Source: an uncultured bacterium
GTDB taxonomy: Bacteria > Bacteroidota > Bacteroidia > Chitinophagales > Chitinophagaceae
Assembly (NCBI GenBank): GCA_903834825.1
Contig: CAILKQ010000033.1
Span: 1-41,980 of the forward strand
DNA length: 41,980 nucleotides
Direction of reading: 5' to 3'
Below are positions 1 to 9,552 of the stretch, one piece after another (position 1 is the first letter of the stretch; each line of letters starts with the position of its first letter). A model generated the notes under the pieces. The model saw nothing but the letters and a program-made list of their open reading frames with translations, was not told the origin of the DNA and made no database searches. Both the position numbers and the translations under genes were made by a program.

Positions 1-2
1 AG

Positions 3-413
3 GAAATCAAGGTTTGGGGAAACTGTGGCATGTGTAAGAAAGTCATTGAGACTGCTGCATTGAAAGCCGGTGCCTCCACTGCAAGCTGGAGCGAGGAAAC
101 CAAAATACTCAATGTTTCGTACAAGTCTAAAAAGACAGATGCCAAGTCCATTCAGGAGGCCGTTGCTGCTTCTGGTTATGATACGCAGGATGTAACTGCA
201 CCAACGGAGGTATACAATAAGCTCCACGGTTGCTGCCAATATGAAAGAAAAGCCACTTCAGTTGTGGCCAAAGACGGCGCAAAAAAAGAATGTTGTGACA
301 TGGAAAAATGTGACCACAAAATGGACTGTTGCAAGGACGGAAAATGTGAAAAAGACAAGGCTTGCTGCAAAGATGGAAAATGTGAGCAAGGCAAGGAATG
401 TTGTAAGAAATAA
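3..413 (+). CDS. Heavy-metal-associated (HMA) domain protein with Cys-rich C-terminal tail; 5' truncated at the window edge
   Basis: Frame stays open to the window start and reads EIKVWGNCGMCKKVIE..., an HMA-like motif with C-G-M-C. C-terminus is CCDMEKCDHKMDCCKDGKCEKDKACCKDGKCEQGKECCKK. Confidence 0.8.
   Translation, partial: EIKVWGNCGMCKKVIETAALKAGASTASWSEETKILNVSYKSKKTDAKSIQEAVAASGYDTQDVTAPTEVYNKLHGCCQYERKATSVVAKDGAKKECCDMEKCDHKMDCCKDGKCEKDKACCKDGKCEQGKECCKK
324..410 (+). repeat. 36-bp in-frame tandem repeat (2 full units plus a partial) encoding (D/A)CCKDGKCE(K/Q)(D/G)K
   Basis: Units 324-359 and 360-395 align codon by codon; 396-410 (ECCKK) is a partial third unit. Confidence 0.8.
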
Positions 414-423
414 CCAATCATCA

Positions 424-451
424 AAGGGCCCTCAGTTTTCGGAGGGCCCTT
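424..451 (+). terminator. Rho-independent terminator after the HMA gene
   Basis: Perfect 10-bp stem AAGGGCCCTC-agttttcg-GAGGGCCCTT followed by ATTTC, 11 nt after the stop codon. Confidence 0.75.
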
Positions 452-512
452 ATTTCAACCCCCAAAATACAGCTGATTTTTAGGTACCCTTTCATAAAAA
501 AAATCAGAAATC

Positions 513-3500
513 ATGTTGAATGCAATCATCCGCTTTTCCATCAGGAACAAGCTCATCATAGGATTATTTACGCTAGGATGGATCATTTGGGGCTCCATAG
601 AGTTGTTCAAACTTCCTGTTGATGCACTCCCAGACATCACCTCTAATCAGGTTCAGGTCATTACAGTTTCACCTACCCTGGGTTCTCTTGAGGTAGAACG
701 ATTGATTACTTTCCCCATTGAGCAGGCATCGTCCAACATACCGGACATCAAGGAGATAAGGTCTATTTCAAGATTTGGTCTCTCCGTTGTGACGGTTGTA
801 TTTGATGATGACAAAGACATTTATTGGGCCAGGCAACAGGTGAGTGAGCGGATGCTGCTGGTCAGGGATGAGATTCCCAAAGAAGCGGGAACCCCCGAGC
901 TGGCGCCTGTCACCACAGGGCTGGGTGAAATTTACCAGTATATCGTTCGCCCCCAAAAAGGCTATGAAGATAAATTTGACCTCACTGAATTGCGCACCAT
1001 CCAGGACTGGATCATCCGGAGGCAATTGTTGGGTACTCCTGGTGTTGCTGATGTGAGCAGCTTTGGTGGAAAACTCAAGCAATACGAAGTAGCCATCGAT
1101 CCTGTGAAATTAAAAGGGGCAGGGGTAACATTTGACCAGGTATTCAATGCCATTCAGAACAACAACCAGAATTCAGGCGCTGCCTATATTGAAAAAGGGC
1201 CTTCACTTTTGTTTGTCAGGTCAGAGGGCCTCGTCAAATCAATTGAGGAAATCCAAAATATCTATGTGGCAAAATCTGCTGCAGGTACACCCATATACAT
1301 CAGGGATATTGCAGAAGCAAGGATTGGAAGCCCCGTCCGGTATGGAGCCCTTACCTACATGGACGAAGGCGAAGTTTCAGGGGCCGTGGTGCTCATGTTG
1401 AAAGGGGCAAATGCGGCAAAAGTGATTGGTCATATTGAGGACCGCATGAAACAAATTGAAAAGACCTTGCCAGAAGGGGTTGAAATCAATACTTTTCTCG
1501 ATCGCACCAAATTGGTCAACCGCACTTTAGGAACGGTGAAGACCAATTTGCTCGAAGGTGCGATGATTGTTTTGTTGATCCTGGTTTTTTTCCTTGGTAA
1601 CCTGAGGGCCGGGCTGATTGTGGCTTCAGTAATCCCACTGTCGATGCTGTTTGCCGTAGGCATGATGAATCTTTTTGGGGTGACTGGAAACCTGATGAGT
1701 TTGGGCGCACTTGATTTTGGATTGATTGTAGATGGTGCAGTGATTATTGTGGAGGCAGTGCTCCACCGGCTGCATTCCAACAAGCACATGGGCTTGCACC
1801 TTCGCCAGGGCCAGATGGACCAAACCGTTGAACAATCCGCAGGAAGAATGATGGGGGCTGCAGTGTTTGGACAAATCATCATCCTGATCGTTTATATCCC
1901 CATCCTAAGCCTCACTGGTATAGAGGGCAAGATGTTCAAACCCATGGCGCAAACCGTTGCTTTTGCGCTTGTAGGCGCCTTTATTCTCTCCCTCACCTAT
2001 GTGCCCATGATGACAAGCCTTGTATTGAGTAAAAAACTCAACCATCATGATAATATTTCGGATCGGATGATGTTGAAACTTCAGGGAGGATTCCAAAAAG
2101 TCCTGTCGCGGTTGTTGCAACATCCCAAGAAGGTCATTCTTGCCGCGCTGGCATTATTGGTCTTGTCTTTTTTTGTTGCCAGCACGCTTGGGGGAGAATT
2201 TATTCCAGAACTGGAAGAGGGCGACTTTGCCATTGAAGCAAGGCTGATGACAGGAAGCTCATTGGAAGAGACCATTGATGCCACCACCAAGGCCGTTCAT
2301 GAATTGAAAAAGTTTCCTGAAGTGCAGAAAGTGGTCACCAGGATTGGTGCCAGTGAAATACCCACTGATCCGATGCCCATTGAAATGACCGATATCATTG
2401 TCAACCTGAAGCCCAAAAACGAATGGACCAGTGCAACAACTTATGATGAACTGGCCAACAAAATGAGTGCAGCCATAGGCAAAGTACCAGGTCTCACCGG
2501 TGGCTTTCAATACCCCGTTCAGATGCGTTTCAATGAACTGATCGCGGGTGCAAAACAGGATGTGGTATGCAAGATTTTTGGCGAAGACCTGGATACCCTT
2601 GCTTTTTATGCCGCACAATACGAAGAGGTCATTCACAAGGTAGAGGGTGCCAAAGATGTGTATACTGAAAGAGTGAACGGATTGCCACAGATTGTTATCA
2701 AATACAAGCCTGCGGCAATCGCTGCCTACGGGCTCAGTATTGCTGCCGTAAACCGGGTGCTCAAGGCTTCTTTTGCAGGTGAAGCTGCCGGTCAGGTCTA
2801 TGAAAATGAAAGGCGTTTTGACCTTGTCTTGCGCTTGAAAGAAAACAGGCGAAATGATTTGACAGACATCAAAACACTCACGATCACCAATCCTGATGGA
2901 ATTGCTGTCCCCCTTGATCAGGTAGCAGCAATTGGCATTGAGGAAGGTCCGAACCAGGTTCAGCGGGAAGATGCCAAGCGAAGAATAACAGTGGCATTCA
3001 ACGTCAGGGACAGGGATGTGGAATCTGTTGTTAAGGAAGTCCAATCCAAGGCAGAGAAAACCATTGCATTGCCCGCAGGATATTATGTGAAATATGGTGG
3101 GCAGTTTGAAAACCTGGTAGAGGCGAAAGAGCGCTTGATGATCGCTGTTCCGATTGCCTTGTTGTTGATCCTGCTGATCCTTTATTTTTCTTTTGGCTCC
3201 CTTCGCTACGGATTGTTGATCTATACGGCCATTCCGCTTTCAGCCATCGGAGGCATTTTGTTGCTGTGGATGCGTGACATGCCCTTCAGCATCTCAGCAG
3301 GAGTAGGGTTCATCGCGCTTTTTGGCGTCGCCGTTTTGAATGGCATTGTATTGATCAATGAGTTCAACAGATTAAAGAATGAAACCCAATTGGATATGCG
3401 TGACTTGGTTTTAAAAGGAACAACCACAAGGCTCAGGCCTGTATTGATGACTGCTGCTGTTGCGTCATTGGGATTTCTGCCCATGGCATTGAGTACAAGC

Positions 3501-4901
3501 TCTGGAGCAGAGGTCCAGCGGCCATTGGCTACAGTGGTGATTGGCGGATTGATTTCAGCCACCTTGCTTACATTATTTGTTTTGCCCGTGCTCTATGTTT
3601 GGGTTGAAAAAAGAAAAGGCTCCATCAAGGAGCCAGCCCTTTCTTTGCTCCTTGGATTCTTGTCTCTAACGGCAAGCAGCCAGACAATTGGATTGGCATT
3701 GAATGGGCATGTTCCCAATGCAGGACCTTCAGCTTCTTTGCCACTTGACTCCATCATCACAATGGCAGACAGGAATGCACTATCCCTCAAAATGGCTCAA
3801 AAACAGGTTGAATATTATGCTGGGTTAAAGAAAAAATCAGCCGAGATTCCCAAAACTTCTTTTGGCGCAGAATATGGTAACATCAACAGTGCAGCAAATG
3901 ACACCCGATTTTTTCTGAACCAGCAGTTCCAATTGCCAAAGGTCTATGCAAGACAAAAAGAAGCATACCAAAGGTCAGAGGGGCTGCAGGAAGCCAGGAG
4001 ATTTCTTGAAAAAGCGGAGCTTCATCATACCATCAGGCAACTCTGTTTCAGGATCATGGACCTTGACCGAAGGGATGAAATTTTATACAGGTTTCTGAGG
4101 GTTTTTTCCGAGTGGCAGGAAAAAGCAGCCGTTCAGCAAAAAGCTGGTGACATCAATGCCGCAACTTTGAATGCCATTGCGTTGCAATCCAAGCAATATC
4201 TCTTCCAGAAAAAACAGCTGGAAGCAGACCGGTATGCATTGATACAGGAGTTGAATGGGATGATCATGTCGGGTAACAATTTTACACCATCATTAGACAA
4301 TGCGGTCGATAAAAATATCCCTGCACTCATCGCCTCATTTGAATCCCATCCTTCCATCCAAATGGCTGAAGCAGCGGTCAAGGAACAGGTTGCACAAACA
4401 GCATTGGAGAAGAACAGGCTTGCCCCCGATTTCAACCTGGGCTACAGCAATCTTTCTATTACAGGATGGCAAACACCAGACGGGATTTCGCAAAAGTATT
4501 ATGCACCTTCCTATCGGTTTGGCATTGTTCAGGCGGGGGTTTCCATTCCTGTTTTCAATGGTGCTGCCAAGGCCAAAATCAATGCCGCCAAAATCAAAGA
4601 AGAGATTGCTGCCATGCAAAAGCAACAGCAGCTTGAAAACCTGAACAGAAGATTGGCAGATGTGGTTTCACGGTTCAATGCAGCCAAAGAAGCCTATGAA
4701 TACTATGTTTCAGAGGGGTTGCGGTTGTCGGCGGACAACTGGAACCAGGCCAAAAAAAGACTGGAGCTTGGCGATATCTCCTATGCAGAATACAGCCTCT
4801 TGCAGTCGCAGCATTTACAAGTATTGATCGCTCACGCTGAGACCATTCATCAATTGCAAATGGCATCTGCATCGTTTCAATTTCTAACAGAAAAAAAATA
4901 A
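513..4901 (+). CDS. CusA/CzcA-family heavy-metal efflux RND transporter fused to a C-terminal TolC/CusC-like outer-membrane factor
   Basis: 1462 aa. RND part (about 1-1035) contains the heavy-metal RND motif DFGLIVDGAVIIVEA. The C-terminal ~430 aa are a coiled-coil-rich OEP-like domain (ALSLKMAQKQVEYYAG..., RLELGDISYAEYSLLQSQ). Confidence 0.9.
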   Translation: MLNAIIRFSIRNKLIIGLFTLGWIIWGSIELFKLPVDALPDITSNQVQVITVSPTLGSLEVERLITFPIEQASSNIPDIKEIRSISRFGLSVVTVVFDDDKDIYWARQQVSERMLLVRDEIPKEAGTPELAPVTTGLGEIYQYIVRPQKGYEDKFDLTELRTIQDWIIRRQLLGTPGVADVSSFGGKLKQYEVAIDPVKLKGAGVTFDQVFNAIQNNNQNSGAAYIEKGPSLLFVRSEGLVKSIEEIQNIYVAKSAAGTPIYIRDIAEARIGSPVRYGALTYMDEGEVSGAVVLMLKGANAAKVIGHIEDRMKQIEKTLPEGVEINTFLDRTKLVNRTLGTVKTNLLEGAMIVLLILVFFLGNLRAGLIVASVIPLSMLFAVGMMNLFGVTGNLMSLGALDFGLIVDGAVIIVEAVLHRLHSNKHMGLHLRQGQMDQTVEQSAGRMMGAAVFGQIIILIVYIPILSLTGIEGKMFKPMAQTVAFALVGAFILSLTYVPMMTSLVLSKKLNHHDNISDRMMLKLQGGFQKVLSRLLQHPKKVILAALALLVLSFFVASTLGGEFIPELEEGDFAIEARLMTGSSLEETIDATTKAVHELKKFPEVQKVVTRIGASEIPTDPMPIEMTDIIVNLKPKNEWTSATTYDELANKMSAAIGKVPGLTGGFQYPVQMRFNELIAGAKQDVVCKIFGEDLDTLAFYAAQYEEVIHKVEGAKDVYTERVNGLPQIVIKYKPAAIAAYGLSIAAVNRVLKASFAGEAAGQVYENERRFDLVLRLKENRRNDLTDIKTLTITNPDGIAVPLDQVAAIGIEEGPNQVQREDAKRRITVAFNVRDRDVESVVKEVQSKAEKTIALPAGYYVKYGGQFENLVEAKERLMIAVPIALLLILLILYFSFGSLRYGLLIYTAIPLSAIGGILLLWMRDMPFSISAGVGFIALFGVAVLNGIVLINEFNRLKNETQLDMRDLVLKGTTTRLRPVLMTAAVASLGFLPMALSTSSGAEVQRPLATVVIGGLISATLLTLFVLPVLYVWVEKRKGSIKEPALSLLLGFLSLTASSQTIGLALNGHVPNAGPSASLPLDSIITMADRNALSLKMAQKQVEYYAGLKKKSAEIPKTSFGAEYGNINSAANDTRFFLNQQFQLPKVYARQKEAYQRSEGLQEARRFLEKAELHHTIRQLCFRIMDLDRRDEILYRFLRVFSEWQEKAAVQQKAGDINAATLNAIALQSKQYLFQKKQLEADRYALIQELNGMIMSGNNFTPSLDNAVDKNIPALIASFESHPSIQMAEAAVKEQVAQTALEKNRLAPDFNLGYSNLSITGWQTPDGISQKYYAPSYRFGIVQAGVSIPVFNGAAKAKINAAKIKEEIAAMQKQQQLENLNRRLADVVSRFNAAKEAYEYYVSEGLRLSADNWNQAKKRLELGDISYAEYSLLQSQHLQVLIAHAETIHQLQMASASFQFLTEKK

Positions 4902-4904
4902 TTC

Positions 4905-6041
4905 ATGAGATATTCAATGTATTTATTCACCCTCGTTTGCTTGTTCATCCAAAGTTGTTCAGGAAGTAAAACCGTGCCTGCCGAAGAAGCAGCTGTTGAA
5001 GAAACCAATGAAATCAACCTTACCCAAGACCAATTGAAGGCACTTGGTCTTCAATATGGAGATCCTGTTAAAACCCGCATGAGCAGCATCATTACGGTGC
5101 AGGGTAAAATTGACCTTCCCCCACAGAACCTCATCTCTGTCAACTTTCCATTGGGTGGATACCTGAGGAGTACAAAACTCATTCCCGGCATGCACGTATC
5201 AAAAGGTGAGGTGATCGCTATCATGGAAGATCAGGCCATTGTTGAGCTGCAACAGGACTATCTTTCTGCTGCTGCACGGCATGAATTGGCAGGACTTGAA
5301 CTCGAAAGGCAAAAAGCTCTGGGCGAGGCAAGTGCAGGAACTTCAAGGGCCCTGCAGCAGGCCCAGGCAGAGCAAAAGCTACAGGCTGTAGCGGTAAGGT
5401 CTTTGCAGGAAAAACTGAAGTTGATTGGCATTGATGCAAACGCATTGAATGAATCCAACATCTCTGGTCAGGTGTCTATTCGGTCAACCATCAATGGATA
5501 TGTGTCCAAGGTCAATGTGAATACGGGCAAATATGTGCAGCCCACTGAAACCATGTTTGAGTTGATTGATCCTGAAGATATTCATGTGGCCCTTACCCTT
5601 TTTGAAAAGGATCTTCCTTATGTACAGAAAGGAAACCAGGTCAGTATTCATTTCATGGATGATCCGGAGAAGACCTATGCTGCAGAAGTGATCCTGGTCA
5701 ACAAGGGCCTTGATGATGATAGGACGGCCACTGCACATTGTCATTTTAAAGTGCACCCCAAAAACCTTTTACCGGGTATGTTTGTGGAAGGTGAATTGTC
5801 TGTAACCAGCAAGATGGTGGATGCTATTCCTGATGAGGCTGTAGTAAGACTTGGCAACAAGCAATATATTTTTGTCAGGAAATCCGACAATGTGGTTGAA
5901 ATGAAACCAGTGGTTACCGGACTTTCCAAAGATGGAAGAACAGCATTGACCAGCGGCAATGAAGGCCTCCCTGCCGGATCCATTGTGTTGAACAATGCCT
6001 ACAAATTGATGGGGATTCTTAAAAACAGCGGGGAGGAATAG
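4905..6041 (+). CDS. Efflux RND transporter periplasmic adaptor subunit (CusB-like)
   Basis: 378 aa lipoprotein-like N-terminus (LFIQSCSG) with barrel-sandwich and hairpin features (INGYVSKVNVNTGKYVQPTETMFELIDPEDIHV); begins 4 nt after the pump stop codon. Confidence 0.88.
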   Translation: MRYSMYLFTLVCLFIQSCSGSKTVPAEEAAVEETNEINLTQDQLKALGLQYGDPVKTRMSSIITVQGKIDLPPQNLISVNFPLGGYLRSTKLIPGMHVSKGEVIAIMEDQAIVELQQDYLSAAARHELAGLELERQKALGEASAGTSRALQQAQAEQKLQAVAVRSLQEKLKLIGIDANALNESNISGQVSIRSTINGYVSKVNVNTGKYVQPTETMFELIDPEDIHVALTLFEKDLPYVQKGNQVSIHFMDDPEKTYAAEVILVNKGLDDDRTATAHCHFKVHPKNLLPGMFVEGELSVTSKMVDAIPDEAVVRLGNKQYIFVRKSDNVVEMKPVVTGLSKDGRTALTSGNEGLPAGSIVLNNAYKLMGILKNSGEE

Positions 6042-6043
6042 TT

Positions 6044-6361
6044 CTAGTCTTTGTAGTCTTCCCTCACAGGACTGAATACATCAATCAATACACAGTCTGT
6101 ATGGGCTGTGGCAGAGTGGGGCGTGTTGGAGGGAATGACCTTCACCACACCAGGCTCAAGCATTATCGTTTCATCACCGATTTGCATTTCCATTTTCCCT
6201 TCCAGCATTAGGGTGATTTGTTCATGGGGATGATGGTGTGCAGGAAGTTTGCTGCCTGCCTGGATGGTCACCCATCCTAATGTTGTGCTGTCGCCATGAA
6301 CATATTGGCCGATAATACCTTCTGTGATCAATTTCTTTTTTACTTCGCTGATCTTTGGCAT
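6044..6361 (-). CDS. Small cupin-domain protein
   Basis: Cupin motif GSKLPAHHHPHEQITLMLEGKMEMQIGDE...PGVVKVIPSNTPHSA. Confidence 0.85.
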   Translation of the reverse strand: MPKISEVKKKLITEGIIGQYVHGDSTTLGWVTIQAGSKLPAHHHPHEQITLMLEGKMEMQIGDETIMLEPGVVKVIPSNTPHSATAHTDCVLIDVFSPVREDYKD

Positions 6362-6373
6362 GCTGTTGATTTT

Positions 6374-7567
6374 TTATTGTTCAAAATAGGCAACGGATCC
6401 ACCGACCCAGTCTTTGTCTTTGTTGTACCGAACACCTATCATTTTCCCTTTGCTGAGCCTGCCCAGGTTGGTGGCCAGGATAGGTCTTTCCTTTCCTTCT
6501 TCCCAGATATACATCAGCCTGATTTCTGCCTTTGCAGGTTCATTGGGCGTTTGGATGCAGGAAGCATACTTTACTTTTCGTTGGAGAATCCAGTGTTCAG
6601 GTTGCTGGATGGCCCCAATGTCTTCTTTGGTTACATCAATGACCACGCCTTGTCCGGCAAATGAAAACAAGGGCTTCAGAACAAAATTGTGGAGATCTTC
6701 GGGAATGCTTTCCATCTCATTGAGGAAAAAAGTTTCCGGGATGAATGGGTGGCGAAGAAAAGGCAGGGTGAATTTTGAAATCCTGTAAAACCAGTGGGGG
6801 TGAGGCACCCACTCTACATCAAGGTCTGACTTAAGGTCCACAACCGGCCCAAGGGAATCCTTTACAGCATTCATTTCATCTGCAATGATCCTGTTGTAGA
6901 TTCTTTTGATCCTTGTTTTAACCCCATTGTTGTCATAGTACAATGCTCTTCCTTCCTTTATCAATGCTGTGATGCAAACAGGTGAAATACCCAGGTAGTC
7001 TTCTGTACAATAAAAATCAATCCTTGTTTTTTGTTGATGGGGTTTTATTTCAAGCAGAATCACTTCTTCCGGCATGTGTTCACCAAGGATTACCCGTTTG
7101 AGCAATGCTATATAGCTTGATTTGTTCAATCCGTTGAAGTAGTGGGAAAATCCATCAGGAATCTTGAAATGTCTTTCCAATACCTCAGGATAATAGGCCT
7201 GCATGCCAAACAGGGTGGGGAAGCCCTGCATCTCAATGAGTGCTGGGGAAAAACCACCCGTTTCGTTTTCGCAGATGCCAAAATCAAATGCAATAAAATG
7301 GGATATCTTGTTTTGCCCTTGAACCATCTCTTCGGCAGGAATGGCCCTTTGGGTGATTGCATTGAAATCAGGATGGATGATGAAATCGATGATCGATTCA
7401 CAGGTTTGGATCATCTCTTGCCCAAGCTTTCGGTCAATGAATACAGGGGTCTCTGCAATCCGAAAATCAATGGCACCAGGGTGTACACTGTTCAGATCCA
7501 GGAGAAAATTTTCATATTTCTCCTGGCTGAATGATGCGTTGAATTGTTCCCTGATTGATTGGATCAT
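6374..7567 (-). CDS. ATP-grasp-like ligase, family uncertain; start shortened from the track ORF (7642) to avoid overlap with the upstream gene
   Basis: C-terminal FVLKPLFSFAGQGVVIDVTKEDI...WILQRKV...AEIRLMYIWEEGKERPILATNLGRLSKGK resembles ATP-grasp nucleotide- and metal-binding segments. An internal ATG at 7567 lies just after the upstream stop at 7590. Confidence 0.65.
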   Translation of the reverse strand: MIQSIREQFNASFSQEKYENFLLDLNSVHPGAIDFRIAETPVFIDRKLGQEMIQTCESIIDFIIHPDFNAITQRAIPAEEMVQGQNKISHFIAFDFGICENETGGFSPALIEMQGFPTLFGMQAYYPEVLERHFKIPDGFSHYFNGLNKSSYIALLKRVILGEHMPEEVILLEIKPHQQKTRIDFYCTEDYLGISPVCITALIKEGRALYYDNNGVKTRIKRIYNRIIADEMNAVKDSLGPVVDLKSDLDVEWVPHPHWFYRISKFTLPFLRHPFIPETFFLNEMESIPEDLHNFVLKPLFSFAGQGVVIDVTKEDIGAIQQPEHWILQRKVKYASCIQTPNEPAKAEIRLMYIWEEGKERPILATNLGRLSKGKMIGVRYNKDKDWVGGSVAYFEQ

Positions 7568-7589
7568 CTCCTGTGTTGTATGAAAGGGT

Positions 7590-8414
7590 TTAAGGGTTGT
7601 TGATCTTGGCAATGGCCTGCACAATAAAATTGGGCAAGACATGGCTGTTGGTCATGCTGATTTTTTCAGGATCATTGAGTTGCTCAATCATGGACTCCCA
7701 TTTTTCCTGGCCATGGTTTTCAATCACAGTTTTTTTCTTGTCATCCCGCTTCAAATACATGCTCATTCCCTGGGCATCGGCCTCAGGATGAAACTGTGTT
7801 CCCACCATATAGGCATTAAACCGAATGGCCATGATGGCCCTTTCCAGGGCTACATGGGGCCTCTCTTTCTCAATGCAAAGCAATTCAGCACCAATATCCT
7901 GCATCCGATCCAGTTGGGGCTGGATGACCTGGAAGTCGCGGCTGTCCACAACATAAAAGGGATTGCTAAGTCCTTTGAAAACTGGTTCATCTAATCCAGC
8001 TTCCAATCTGTGCAAGGGGAAGACACCAAATGCAGTAGACTTGCGTTTGGTTACATGGCCCAATCCAAAATAACGGCAGGCCAGTTGGTAAGAGTGGCAG
8101 ATGAAAAATGCATATTTTTTGTTGATGTTGTTGGCCGTATTGTTCCATGCAACCAGATCTGAGAGCCATTTGAAATAGGCATTGTCCCAAACCATTCCTT
8201 CACTTTCCAATGGACTTCCCGGCCCGCCGGAAGACAGGTAGATGTCAAATTCCAAAGAGGGCAATTCCTGCTTGCAGCGTACCTCAAATTCCTCCCATTC
8301 AAGTGCTTGGTTATAGTCTATGTTCATGCGCACCAACATTTCCCTGATGCACCGCATTCCCTCATTCTGTTGGCCATCGTAAAGGTCCAATATGGCAATT
8401 TTGATCTTCTTCAT
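7590..8414 (-). CDS. Class I glutamine amidotransferase-like protein
   Basis: SSGGPGSP, a nucleophile-elbow-like AFFICHSYQLA and a downstream GTQFHPEAD (Cys-His-Glu arrangement). Confidence 0.82.
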   Translation of the reverse strand: MKKIKIAILDLYDGQQNEGMRCIREMLVRMNIDYNQALEWEEFEVRCKQELPSLEFDIYLSSGGPGSPLESEGMVWDNAYFKWLSDLVAWNNTANNINKKYAFFICHSYQLACRYFGLGHVTKRKSTAFGVFPLHRLEAGLDEPVFKGLSNPFYVVDSRDFQVIQPQLDRMQDIGAELLCIEKERPHVALERAIMAIRFNAYMVGTQFHPEADAQGMSMYLKRDDKKKTVIENHGQEKWESMIEQLNDPEKISMTNSHVLPNFIVQAIAKINNP

Positions 8415-8432
8415 TTCGCCAGCAAAGGTACA

Positions 8433-9539
8433 TCAAAGGCTGCCAAGAAACTTGGATTCGATATAGGCAGCAACTGCTTGAAAACTCTTGGTTTGTTCGT
8501 AGATTTCCAGCTGCCTGTCTGCTCCGGTTCCCTTCTCCAAAATGGTGGTGATGCTTTTCAGGGCCTCCCTGCAGCCCAGCTTATCTACCACATCATCAAT
8601 GAAATCAAGGAGCTCAAGAATCAATGCCCTGGTATTAACTTCCTGCTCTTTTCCAAAATCAATGAGCTTATCATCAATGCCATAACGGGAGGCCCGCCAT
8701 TTGTTTTCATTCACCAAGGCTCTGGGATAGATCATGAAGTTCAGGTTGGCGGCCCTGAGTTTGAACAGCTTGGCACAAATGCACTGGAAAAGGGCTGCGA
8801 AGCCCACCGTTTCATCAACGGTGAGGGGCACATCACAGACCCTGAATTCAACTGTTCCATAAAATGGATGCACCCGAAGATCCCACCAGATTTTCTTGGC
8901 GTTATCGATACAGTTGGTTTTGATGAGCAGGTTCACATAATTCTCGTAAGCGCTGTAGCTGTCAAAATAATCCGGAATACCGGTACGGGGGAACTTATCA
9001 AATACCTTGGTTCTGTATGATTTGAAACCGGTCACCCTTCCTTCCCAAAAAGGGGAGTTGGCGCTCAGGGCAAACACATGGGGCAGGAAATACCTTGCAG
9101 AGTTGGCGATGTGAATGGCCATTTCCTTGGTAGGCATGCCAACATGGACATGCAGCCCAAAAATCAGGTTGGATCTTGCGGCATCCTGCATCTCATTGAC
9201 AATTTCCTGGTAACGGATATGGTCTGTGATCAGCTGTTGGCGCCAGGTGCTGAAAGGGTGTGTTCCTGCCGCACCAAGACTGAATCCCAGGGAATCAGCA
9301 ATGCCATGGATGGTTTTTCTGAGGTTGTAGATATCATGCCTGGCTTCTTCAATGTTGTTGCAAACATCGGTTCCCACTTCAACCACTGCCTGGTGCATTT
9401 CGGCCTTGACTTTTTCGCTGATGATTTTTTGTCCTTCCGCAACGATTTTCTGCTCATGGCTGATCAGCGCTTTGGTTGTAGGGTCAATGACCATGTATTC
9501 TTCCTCGATGCCGACCGTAAACTGTTTATAGTTGATCAT
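8433..9539 (-). CDS. Carboxylate-amine ligase, glutamate-cysteine ligase type 2 (GCS2/YbdK-like) family
   Basis: N-terminal FTVGIEEEYMVID, then AGTHPFSTWRQQ, GLHVHVGM and HPFYGTVEFRVCD motifs. Confidence 0.9.
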   Translation of the reverse strand: MINYKQFTVGIEEEYMVIDPTTKALISHEQKIVAEGQKIISEKVKAEMHQAVVEVGTDVCNNIEEARHDIYNLRKTIHGIADSLGFSLGAAGTHPFSTWRQQLITDHIRYQEIVNEMQDAARSNLIFGLHVHVGMPTKEMAIHIANSARYFLPHVFALSANSPFWEGRVTGFKSYRTKVFDKFPRTGIPDYFDSYSAYENYVNLLIKTNCIDNAKKIWWDLRVHPFYGTVEFRVCDVPLTVDETVGFAALFQCICAKLFKLRAANLNFMIYPRALVNENKWRASRYGIDDKLIDFGKEQEVNTRALILELLDFIDDVVDKLGCREALKSITTILEKGTGADRQLEIYEQTKSFQAVAAYIESKFLGSL

Positions 9540-9552
9540 CTTGAATGGTGTT

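Noticed and set aside
2259-3044. 261-aa minus-strand ORF inside the RND pump gene
   Set aside because: Fully antisense to a well-conserved pump coding region; no recognisable domain.
513-4901. Pump/TolC fusion as a sequencing or assembly error
   Set aside because: The frame is continuous, both halves are intact, and such fusions are known in Bacteroidota; kept as a real fusion.
8307-9020. 237-aa plus-strand ORF over the GCS2 gene
   Set aside because: Antisense to the conserved GCS2 reading frame.
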